DNA of 55,682 nt from Gudongella sp034004165 (GTDB lineage Bacteria > Bacillota > Clostridia > Tissierellales > Tissierellaceae): positions 1 through 55,682 of the forward strand of contig JAVEXI010000006.1 of assembly GCA_034004165.1 (NCBI GenBank), read 5' to 3'. Below the pieces are notes generated by a model. That model searched no databases and was not told where the DNA came from. It saw nothing but the letters and a program-made list of their open reading frames with translations. Positions 48,788 through 55,682 of the stretch are shown one piece after another (the first letter of the stretch is position 1; each line of letters begins with the position of its first letter). The position numbers and the translations under genes are program-made.

Positions 48788-51157
48788 ATGAGCACACAAA
48801 AATTAACTGTCAACGTGGTCGGCATGACTTGTGCAGCCTGTTCAGCCAGGATAGAGAAATCCTTGAACAAGCTTGAGGGTGTGGATGCAGCAAATGTTAA
48901 TCTGCTCGCCAACAAAGCTACAGTCGAATTTGACCCGGCGGTGACCAGTAAAGATATAATAGTAAAAACCATAGAGAAAACTGGATATGAGGTACCTCTT
49001 ACAAAAGAAGTGCTTTTAGTGGAAGGAATGACCTGTGCAGCCTGCTCTACCAGAGTTGAAAAAATGCTCAGCAGAGTTGAAGGAGTTGTAAAGGCAAACG
49101 TAAATCTTTCAAGCAATAAAGCAACTGTAGAGTTTCCTTCTGGATTAATCGATGAAAAGACATTAATTGCTGCAGTCGAAAAGGCTGGGTATAAGGCTAC
49201 TATTCAGCGTGAAGCAGATCTTGACAGAGAAAAACAAATGAGGGAAAAAGAGATTAAATCTCTAAGAACTTCTTTTATCTGGTCTTTGATTCTGACTATC
49301 CCGTTGTTTTCAGCAATGTTTTTCCACATGGCGGGAATCGACAACATCCTGACCAATGGATATTTTCAACTTCTTTTGGCAACTCCAGTGCAGTTTGTAA
49401 TAGGATACAGATACTACAGAGGGGCATATCATTCACTTAGAGGCGGCGGAGCCAATATGGATGTGCTGATTGCACTTGGAACTTCAGCGGCGTATTTTTA
49501 CAGTGTGTACAACCTGTTAACCCACGTACACGAGTATTATTTTGAAGCTTCTGCAGTAATTATAACACTGATTCTATTAGGTAAGATGTTTGAAGCTATT
49601 GCAAAGGGAAAGACGTCGGAAGCTATTAAGAAACTTATGGGACTTCAACCCAAGACTGCACGGGTAATAAGAGATGGTGTAGAGGCAGACATTGCCATTG
49701 AAGACCTTGTAATAGGAGATACAATTGTCGTAAGACCTGGAGAGAGAGTACCCGTAGACGGAGTAATCGTTGACGGTGCATCAGCTCTTGATGAATCAAT
49801 GATTACAGGAGAGAGTATTCCCGTAGATAAAAAAGAAGGAGACCAGGTTATTGGTGCAACCATAAATAAATTTGGAGCGTTTAAGTTTAAGGCGACAAAG
49901 ATTGGAAAGGACACTGTGCTTTCCCAGATAATAAGGCTTGTCGAGGATGCCCAGGGTTCAAAAGCTCCGGTGCAGAGGCTCGCAGACAAGATAGCGGGTA
50001 TATTTGTACCGACAGTTCTGGCGATTGCAGTCGTAACATTCCTAATATATAACTTTGCAGGAAGCTTTAATACCGGGCTTATAAATGCAGTGGCAATACT
50101 CGTAATCGCATGCCCGTGTGCACTGGGCCTTGCAACTCCCACAGCTATAATGGTTGGTACGGGAAAAGGTGCTGAAAAAGGAATTCTGATAAAATCGGGA
50201 GAACACCTTGAAAGAGCCCATAAAATGGACACAATAATATTTGACAAGACTGGAACTATAACAAAAGGTGAACCAGAGGTTACAGATGTAAGGGCGCTAA
50301 ATGGCTTTACTATAGATGAGCTCTTGAGGGTAGCAGGATCTGTTGAAAAGACATCCGAACATCCACTTGGCCAGGCAATAGTAGGTTATGCAGAAGACCA
50401 GTTAATATTACTGAGTGAGGCAGAAAGTTTTGCTGCAGTTCCCGGCAAAGGGCTAAAGGCTAAATTTGAAGACAAGGATGTACTCATCGGCAACAGAAAG
50501 CTCTTAAGTGAGGCAGAAATAGAAATAGGTGAGTTGGAAAACGAAATTTCAGTACTGGAAGAGCAGGGTAAAACTGCAATGCTTATCTCTGTCGACGGCA
50601 CAACTGCAGGGGTAATAGCAGTGGCAGACCAGCTTAAGGAAACATCACTTTCAGCTATAAAAGAGCTTCAGGGCATGGGCCTTAACATATATATGATTAC
50701 AGGAGACAATGAGAGAACTGCAAAGGCAATCGCATCGCAAATAGGGATTACAAATGTCCTTGCAGATGTATTGCCAGAGCATAAGGCATCTAAAGTTGAA
50801 GAACTGAAGGCGATGGGTAAAAATGTAGGCATGGTCGGCGATGGCATTAATGATGCACCTGCACTCGCATCTGCAGATGTAGGATTTGCCATAGGTACAG
50901 GCACAGACGTCGCAATGGAAGCAGCGGATGTAACACTAATGCGTGGCGATCTTGAAGGTGTAGTTACTGCTATAAGGCTAAGTCATAGAACAATGAAGAC
51001 TATTAAACAGAATCTGTTTTGGGCATTCTTCTATAACTCAATCGGAATACCGTTTGCAGCACTTGGATTCTTAAATCCAATGGTAGCGGGAGCGGCAATG
51101 GCATTTAGTTCCGTCTCAGTAGTATCAAATTCACTGAGACTGCGAAATTTCAAATAA
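48788..51157 (+). CDS. copA: Copper-exporting P1B-type ATPase
   Basis: 789 residues. Two N-terminal heavy-metal domains (C15/C18 and C83/C86, both GMTCAAC) are followed by eight membrane helices with the CPC motif in IACPCALGLATPTA (TM6). The phosphorylated Asp lies in FDKTGTI (about 485), and TGDN and GDGINDAPALASADVG (about 683) complete the ATPase. The CPC motif and its operon partners indicate Cu(I) export. TAAGGAG precedes the ATG. Confidence 0.96.
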   Translation: MSTQKLTVNVVGMTCAACSARIEKSLNKLEGVDAANVNLLANKATVEFDPAVTSKDIIVKTIEKTGYEVPLTKEVLLVEGMTCAACSTRVEKMLSRVEGVVKANVNLSSNKATVEFPSGLIDEKTLIAAVEKAGYKATIQREADLDREKQMREKEIKSLRTSFIWSLILTIPLFSAMFFHMAGIDNILTNGYFQLLLATPVQFVIGYRYYRGAYHSLRGGGANMDVLIALGTSAAYFYSVYNLLTHVHEYYFEASAVIITLILLGKMFEAIAKGKTSEAIKKLMGLQPKTARVIRDGVEADIAIEDLVIGDTIVVRPGERVPVDGVIVDGASALDESMITGESIPVDKKEGDQVIGATINKFGAFKFKATKIGKDTVLSQIIRLVEDAQGSKAPVQRLADKIAGIFVPTVLAIAVVTFLIYNFAGSFNTGLINAVAILVIACPCALGLATPTAIMVGTGKGAEKGILIKSGEHLERAHKMDTIIFDKTGTITKGEPEVTDVRALNGFTIDELLRVAGSVEKTSEHPLGQAIVGYAEDQLILLSEAESFAAVPGKGLKAKFEDKDVLIGNRKLLSEAEIEIGELENEISVLEEQGKTAMLISVDGTTAGVIAVADQLKETSLSAIKELQGMGLNIYMITGDNERTAKAIASQIGITNVLADVLPEHKASKVEELKAMGKNVGMVGDGINDAPALASADVGFAIGTGTDVAMEAADVTLMRGDLEGVVTAIRLSHRTMKTIKQNLFWAFFYNSIGIPFAALGFLNPMVAGAAMAFSSVSVVSNSLRLRNFK

Positions 51158-51172
51158 AGAAAGGAAGGATAT

Positions 51173-51382
51173 ATGATGGTAAAGGTATTAAAAGTTGAAG
51201 GTATGAGCTGCAATCACTGTGTAATGGCTGTTAAGAACGCACTTGGAGAACTTGACGGGGTACAGAATGTAGACGTAGAATTGGCATCAGGCAATGTAAC
51301 AGTTACAGGAGAAGCTCTGAATGACGATGCTATGAAGGCTGCTGTTGATGATGCAGGATACGAAGTAGTATCAATAGGATAG
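51173..51382 (+). CDS. copZ: Copper chaperone CopZ
   Basis: 69 residues, a single heavy-metal-associated domain with GMSCNHC near 11-17. Delivers Cu(I) to CopA. Two ATG codons stand side by side (51173 and 51176); AAGGAAGG precedes them. Sits 15 bases after copA. Confidence 0.93.
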   Translation: MMVKVLKVEGMSCNHCVMAVKNALGELDGVQNVDVELASGNVTVTGEALNDDAMKAAVDDAGYEVVSIG

Positions 51383-51392
51383 GAGTGATGTT

Positions 51393-51662
51393 TTGAACCA
51401 GGGGAAAGCTGTAGCGCTGAATAAGATGAAAACAGCAAGAGGCCAGCTTGACGGTATTATTCGAATGATAGAAGATGACAGATATTGCGTAGATATTTCA
51501 ACTCAGATATTGTCAGTTATTGGATTACTGAAGAAGGCCAATATCGATGTGCTCAACAGCCATATACGCACATGTGTATCCGAGGCAATCCTCGAAGGCG
51601 AGAAACAGGGCGATGAGAAGATAGAAGAGATAATCACAATAATCGATAAGTATATAAAATAA
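51393..51662 (+). CDS. csoR: CsoR-family copper-sensing repressor
   Basis: 89 residues from TTG 51393 (AGGAGTGA upstream; the nearby ATG at 51388 is closed by a stop). The four-helix CsoR fold shows the Cu(I) ligands C in RYCVDIS, H in LNSHIRTC and C in IRTCV. It presumably represses copA-copZ-csoR until Cu(I) binds. Ends the operon, before a terminator. Confidence 0.92.
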   Translation: MNQGKAVALNKMKTARGQLDGIIRMIEDDRYCVDISTQILSVIGLLKKANIDVLNSHIRTCVSEAILEGEKQGDEKIEEIITIIDKYIK

Positions 51663-51666
51663 GCGC

Positions 51667-51703
51667 ATCCCTACGGTGAACATCGCCGCAGGGATATTTT
51701 TTT
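51667..51703 (+). terminator. Intrinsic terminator of the copper operon
   Basis: ATCCCT-A-CGG / CCG-C-AGGGAT stem (51667-51695), followed by ATTTTTTTATT. Confidence 0.85.
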
Positions 51704-51724
51704 ATTCAAAGGGGTATATACATA

Positions 51725-51778
51725 TTGCAAATTTTACAATATTTTAATATAATTAAATAAAGGTCAAAGAAGGTCAAA
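51725..51778 (+). promoter_or_regulatory. Promoter and CtsR operator of the dnaJ-like/clpB operon
   Basis: -35 TTGCAA (51725-51730), 17-base spacer, perfect -10 TATAAT (51748-51753). Directly after it, GGTCAAA (51762-51768) and GGTCAAA (51772-51778) are separated by 3 bases. This heptad direct repeat is the CtsR operator consensus known from Bacillota. It overlaps the transcription start, so heat-shock repression is well supported. Confidence 0.9.
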
Positions 51779-51802
51779 TGACTATATTATGGAGATGAGT
51801 AC

Positions 51803-52747
51803 ATGGAATATAAAGATTACTATAACATTCTTGGAGTTGAAAAAACTGCAACTCAGGATGAAATAAAGAAAACCTATAGAAAGCTTGCCAAGAAATATCA
51901 CCCTGATTTAAACCCAGGTGATGAAAAAGCACAGGAAAAGTTTAAGGAGATTAACGAAGCCTATGAGGTTTTATCTGACGATACAAAGAGAAAACAATAC
52001 GATCAGTTTGGGCAATACGGATTCTCGCAGGGGCAGAATTTCGACCCAAGCCAGTATGGCTTTGACTTTGGTCAGGGAGGCAGAACATATACCTATACAT
52101 CCGGAAATGCCGGAGATTTTAGTGATTTCTTCAATGCGTTTTTTGGTGGAGGTTCAAGTGCGAGCTCCGGTTTTGACCTTGGAGATTTGTTTGGAGGAAG
52201 AGCAACTGGCGGTAGGAGGAGACAGCCACAGAGGCAGTCATACGAATCGGAGCTTCAAATTTCCATGGAAGAAGGTTTTTCAGGGGGAGAAAGAGAAGTA
52301 TCATTAAATATTGGTGGAAATATAAAAAATATCACTGTGAAAGTGCCAAAGGGTATAACTCCAGGTAAAAAAGTTAAGGTCAAGGGAGAAAAATGGGGTA
52401 TTGATGGAGACATTTTATTTAAAATTATTTTTCGTGATGACCCACAGACAAAACTTGAAGGTCTGGACGTAACCAGGAAAGTGGAAATCCTGCCATGGGA
52501 GGCAGCTTTGGGAGCCAAGGTAGTAGTGAAGACACTGTCGGGTAGAATTAAGATGGATATACCCAAAGGTACACAGTCTGGAAGGCGAATGAGACTTCCA
52601 AAGCGAGGTTATACTGATATGAAGGGGAACACTGGAGACATGTATGTTGAAGTTTCAATTGTAAATCCTCCCGAACTTGACGAGGATAGCCTGAAGCTGT
52701 ACAGTGAACTTTCACAAAAAATTAAATACAATCCGAGAAATGAATAG
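51803..52747 (+). CDS. CbpA-type DnaJ co-chaperone (class B J protein)
   Basis: 314 residues. The J domain (about 1-68) carries the HPD motif in KYHPDLNPGD. A Gly/Phe-rich region follows (about 70-140, for example QYGFDFGQGG and FFGGGSSASSGF), then the DnaJ C-terminal beta domain. The four CxxCxGxG zinc motifs of class A DnaJ are absent, so this is CbpA-like. It stimulates DnaK and, with ClpB next door, disaggregates proteins after heat stress. No other hsp70 gene is adjacent. Confidence 0.93.
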   Translation: MEYKDYYNILGVEKTATQDEIKKTYRKLAKKYHPDLNPGDEKAQEKFKEINEAYEVLSDDTKRKQYDQFGQYGFSQGQNFDPSQYGFDFGQGGRTYTYTSGNAGDFSDFFNAFFGGGSSASSGFDLGDLFGGRATGGRRRQPQRQSYESELQISMEEGFSGGEREVSLNIGGNIKNITVKVPKGITPGKKVKVKGEKWGIDGDILFKIIFRDDPQTKLEGLDVTRKVEILPWEAALGAKVVVKTLSGRIKMDIPKGTQSGRRMRLPKRGYTDMKGNTGDMYVEVSIVNPPELDEDSLKLYSELSQKIKYNPRNE

Positions 52748-52762
52748 CAGGAGGAAGTAAAA

Positions 52763-55342
52763 ATGGATTTGAATAAATTTACGCAAAAAAGCATAGAAGC
52801 TATACAAAGGTCGCAGACGGAAGCAACCAGCCTGGGAAATCCCGAGCTTACTGAACTCCACCTGCACTTTGCGCTGATCGAAACAAGAGATGGGCTGATT
52901 CCAAGAGTTTTGAGCCTGATGGGCATTAACTGGGAGAGTATGAAACAGGCAGTGGAGGACAGGCTCGCTCGCCTTCCAAAACAGTCTGGAGGGAGTATTT
53001 TCCCGGGCAGAACCTATACTAAGGTTCTGACAGAAGCAGAAGATGAGGCTAAGAATTTTAAAGACCAATACGTAGGAGTAGAGCATCTTTACCTTTCGAT
53101 ACTTAACCAGAAGAGAACTGCCTCTCAGGAAATATTCCATCAGTTCGGAATAACCCGCGATTTATTTTTACAGGCTCTAATGAAGGTCAGGGGAAGTCAG
53201 ACTATAACATCTGATAATCCTGAAGAAACTTATGAAGCTCTCAGCAGATTTGGAGTAGATTTGGTCGAAGAAGCCAGAAAAGGCAAAATTGACCCCGTCA
53301 TTGGAAGGGACAACGAGATAAGAAATGTCATCAGGATTCTCTCAAGAAGAACAAAGAATAACCCAGTTCTTATAGGTGACCCTGGAGTTGGAAAGACAGC
53401 AATAGTGGAGGGATTGGCGCAGAGAATTGTAAACGGAGATGTTCCGGAAGGTCTAAAAGACAAATCAGTCTATGCCCTGGACATGGGTGCGCTTGTCGCC
53501 GGAGCTAAGTACAGAGGCGAGTTCGAAGAAAGGCTAAAGGCTGTTCTGGACGAGATACAGAAGTCTGAAGGACAAATTTTGCTGTTCATTGACGAGCTTC
53601 ATAATATCGTTGGAGCAGGTAGGGCAGAAGGCTCAATGGATGCTGGAAATCTATTGAAACCATTACTTGCAAGGGGAGAACTTCATACGATAGGTGCCAC
53701 AACCCTCGACGAGTATAGAAAGTACATCGAAAAAGATGCTGCTCTTGAAAGACGATTCCAAAAAGTGCTGGTAACTGAACCAACCGTTGAAGATACCATA
53801 TCTATCCTTAGAGGACTTAAAGAGAAGTACGAGATTCACCACGGAATCAGAATCTCTGACGGTGCAGTAATTGCAGCAGCAACTCTTTCAGACAGATATA
53901 TTTCTGACAGGTTCCTTCCTGATAAAGCCATAGACCTTATGGATGAAGCATCTGCCATGATAAGGACAGAGATAGACTCGATGCCTGCCGAAATAGACGA
54001 GGTCAGAAGAAAGGTCTTACAGCTTGAAATTGAAAGAGAAGCTCTAAAGAAAGAAACTGATTCACAGTCAATTGCGAGGCTTGAAAAACTTGAGAAAGAA
54101 TTGTCCGAGCAAAAGGAACAGTTTGAACTTCTAAAAGCTCAGTGGGAAGATGAAAAGAAGGAAATATCAGCAGAAAAGGACATTAAAGAAGAAATTGACA
54201 GAGTTAAGAGAGAGATTGAAGATGCTGAGAGAAGATATGATCTGGAGAAGCTTTCTCAGTTAAGATATGGAACTTTTGTCGAACTGGAAAATAAACTCAA
54301 GGAAGTTCAGGAAAAAGATAAAGGCCAGACTAGAATGCTAAAAGAAGAGGTAACAGAAGAAGAGATTGCTGAAGTCGTAGCTAAATGGACAGGGATACCA
54401 ACTACAAAGCTTCTTGCCACAGAGCGGGAAAAATTATTGAGTTTGGGAGATATTTTACATCAGAGAGTAATCGGCCAGGATGAAGCAGTTGACTCCGTAG
54501 TAGATGCAGTCTTAAGGGCCAGGGCAGGCCTTAAAGATATTAACAGACCTGTAGGTAGCTTTATTTTCTTAGGTCCAACCGGAGTTGGTAAGACTGAGCT
54601 TGCAAGGGCTCTTACCCAGTCATTATTTGACGATGAAAAGAATATGATCAGGATAGACATGAGTGAGTACATGGAGAAGCACTCCGTGTCTCGCCTTGTG
54701 GGAGCGCCTCCAGGATATGTAGGATACGACGAAGGTGGACAGCTGACTGAAGCAGTCAGAAGAAGGCCATATTCTGTGGTTTTATTTGACGAGATTGAAA
54801 AGGCACATCCTGATGTATTCAATATTTTGCTTCAGGTTCTCGACGATGGAAGACTGACTGATAACCAGGGCAGAACTGTAGATTTTAAGAATGCAGTCAT
54901 AATAATGACCTCTAATATTGGCTCGTCTTATCTACTTGAAGGTGTGACTGACAAAGGTGAGATTGATCCAAGTGTCAGAGAAACTGTAATGAGTGAAATG
55001 AGAAGAACATTCAGACCGGAGTTTCTAAACAGAGTAGATGAAATTGTTCTCTTTAAGCCTCTTCAAAAGGATGAAATATATCAGATTATTGATCTTCAAC
55101 TTAAAGAAATTGAAGGAAGACTAAAAGATAGAGCTATAAAAATTGACGTTACAGGTGCTGCCAAGGAATATATACTGTACAAGTCGTATTCTGCTCAGTA
55201 CGGAGCCAGACCTGTAAAGAGGTTCTTGCAAAAAGAGCTTGAAACTAGAATAAGCAGATTGATTATTCAGGGAGAAGTAAAAGATGGGGATAATATCCAC
55301 ATTGATGTCAAAGACGGAGCTCTTACGGCAAGTATTAATTAG
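52763..55342 (+). CDS. clpB: ClpB disaggregase
   Basis: 859 residues, the full family length. The N domain (about 1-145) is followed by NBD1 with Walker A GDPGVGKTA (about 207) and Walker B LLFIDELHN. The ClpB-type middle coiled-coil domain (about 400-525, Glu/Lys-rich) distinguishes it from ClpA/ClpC. NBD2 follows with Walker A GPTGVGKTE (about 605) and Walker B VVLFDEIEKAHPD. No ClpP-binding IGF loop is expected or seen. AGGAGG precedes the ATG; 15 bases after the J-protein gene. Confidence 0.96.
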   Translation: MDLNKFTQKSIEAIQRSQTEATSLGNPELTELHLHFALIETRDGLIPRVLSLMGINWESMKQAVEDRLARLPKQSGGSIFPGRTYTKVLTEAEDEAKNFKDQYVGVEHLYLSILNQKRTASQEIFHQFGITRDLFLQALMKVRGSQTITSDNPEETYEALSRFGVDLVEEARKGKIDPVIGRDNEIRNVIRILSRRTKNNPVLIGDPGVGKTAIVEGLAQRIVNGDVPEGLKDKSVYALDMGALVAGAKYRGEFEERLKAVLDEIQKSEGQILLFIDELHNIVGAGRAEGSMDAGNLLKPLLARGELHTIGATTLDEYRKYIEKDAALERRFQKVLVTEPTVEDTISILRGLKEKYEIHHGIRISDGAVIAAATLSDRYISDRFLPDKAIDLMDEASAMIRTEIDSMPAEIDEVRRKVLQLEIEREALKKETDSQSIARLEKLEKELSEQKEQFELLKAQWEDEKKEISAEKDIKEEIDRVKREIEDAERRYDLEKLSQLRYGTFVELENKLKEVQEKDKGQTRMLKEEVTEEEIAEVVAKWTGIPTTKLLATEREKLLSLGDILHQRVIGQDEAVDSVVDAVLRARAGLKDINRPVGSFIFLGPTGVGKTELARALTQSLFDDEKNMIRIDMSEYMEKHSVSRLVGAPPGYVGYDEGGQLTEAVRRRPYSVVLFDEIEKAHPDVFNILLQVLDDGRLTDNQGRTVDFKNAVIIMTSNIGSSYLLEGVTDKGEIDPSVRETVMSEMRRTFRPEFLNRVDEIVLFKPLQKDEIYQIIDLQLKEIEGRLKDRAIKIDVTGAAKEYILYKSYSAQYGARPVKRFLQKELETRISRLIIQGEVKDGDNIHIDVKDGALTASIN

Positions 55343-55366
55343 CATCTCTAATAAATTTACTTTTTT

Positions 55367-55412
55367 GTCGCGGCGTGTTACTGTATAATTGTACAGATGC
55401 GCTGCGACTTTT
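55367..55412 (+). terminator. Hairpin after clpB
   Basis: GTCGCGGCG (55367-55375) and CGCTGCGAC (55400-55408) pair with one G-T wobble. An inner CTGTA/TACAG stem sits in the loop, and TTTTAC follows. The loop also contains TATAAT, so it may combine a terminator with a promoter for the next gene. Confidence 0.6.
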
Positions 55413-55431
55413 ACATACAGGGGGGTGCACC

Positions 55432-55682
55432 ATGAGAAAACACAATATATTCTTTTCAGTGGCTAAAAGGCTGTTGTTCTTTTCTGCTCCACTGGTAGCA
55501 TTTTTATACATTCTTTATGAAGTTATACTTGGATTTAAGACGGGATTTTCTTGGATTTATGCAGTTTTCTACGCTTCCATAATAGGCATAAGCAGTGGAA
55601 TCAACTACAGAGAAGGAAGCATAGAAGAGGAAGTCTCCTCATTTAAAATTATGAAGGAAAAAATTGAAAATGGAAGATGGGA
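55432..55682 (+). CDS. Small membrane protein, partial (runs off right edge)
   Basis: ATG 55432 is preceded by GGGGGGTG and opens a frame of at least 83 residues that is still open at the window end. Two membrane segments are visible (about 12-32 and 40-58) after a basic N-terminus, then a charged helical part. With a two-TM N-terminus it could be the start of a larger enzyme (for example a sulfatase or a sensor) or a small protein; this cannot be decided. Confidence 0.65.
   Translation, partial: MRKHNIFFSVAKRLLFFSAPLVAFLYILYEVILGFKTGFSWIYAVFYASIIGISSGINYREGSIEEEVSSFKIMKEKIENGRW

Noticed and set aside
51803..52747. Class A DnaJ
   Set aside because: The four CxxCxGxG zinc motifs are missing.
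1..55682. CRISPR arrays, tRNA or rRNA genes, insertion sequences
   Set aside because: No regular direct-repeat array, no cloverleaf with a recognisable T-loop, no ribosomal sequence and no intact transposase gene were seen on reading both strands.

Overview
The window looks like chromosomal DNA of a low-GC, anaerobic, amino-acid- and peptide-fermenting bacterium of the Clostridia (Bacillota). The grounds are AT-rich codon choice, strong AGGAGG ribosome binding sites with some TTG and GTG starts, a V/A-type ATPase operon, indolepyruvate:ferredoxin oxidoreductase (IorAB), FeoABC, a CsoR-CopA-CopZ copper locus, a CtsR-type heat-shock operator, and lipoprotein-type binding proteins for ABC and TRAP transporters. 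The species cannot be named from the sequence.

Layout, left to right. 1-11.6 kb holds a truncated membrane sensor, a class V aminotransferase, a secreted DUF2680-like protein divergent from a two-component system with a Met/Gly-rich sensor loop, a decayed small lipoprotein, a corrinoid adenosyltransferase, an arginase-family enzyme, a chemoreceptor with a possible sigma-28 promoter, a flavin-type PNPOx-fold protein overlapping diaminopropionate ammonia-lyase, and an MFS carrier. 11.7-21.9 kb is a LysR-controlled catabolic island: HMG-CoA-lyase-like enzyme, CoA-acylating aldehyde dehydrogenase, ThDP enzyme, xylose-isomerase-like TIM barrel, AroE-like dehydrogenase and a complete TRAP transporter. 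Its substrate is not recognisable and it may be an undescribed pathway. 22.0-23.7 kb carries a VWA protein and a macro-domain/HTH fusion.

24.0-31.7 kb is an oligopeptide ABC transporter operon whose binding protein (780 aa) and OppC permease (592 aa) are both enlarged; OppC carries four tandem repeats of about 63 residues in its extracytoplasmic loop. 31.7-34.9 kb has a zinc-ribbon membrane protein, a DUF1622 protein and iorAB. 35.1-43.7 kb is a nine-gene V-type ATPase operon behind a good promoter. It is convergent with pncB.

Between pncB and the feoABC operon lie about 890 bases with no credible protein. The minus strand there can fold into a roughly 650-nt structure closed by a long helix between its two ends, with at least nine local hairpins, a -10 box in front and an intrinsic terminator behind. 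I read it as a large structured noncoding RNA, comparable in size to the ornate RNAs ROOL and GOLLD; it is the most striking object in the window. 48.7-51.7 kb is a copper-efflux operon with a GC-rich CsoR-type operator candidate. 51.7-55.3 kb is a CtsR-box-controlled cbpA-type dnaJ/clpB operon, and a partial small membrane protein runs off the right edge.

How they work together: peptides enter through Opp, and amino acids are broken down by arginase, DpaL, an aminotransferase and IorAB, with reduced ferredoxin as one product. The V-ATPase couples ATP to an ion gradient. Fe2+ uptake, copper export and protein disaggregation are housekeeping neighbours, each with its own recognisable operator.
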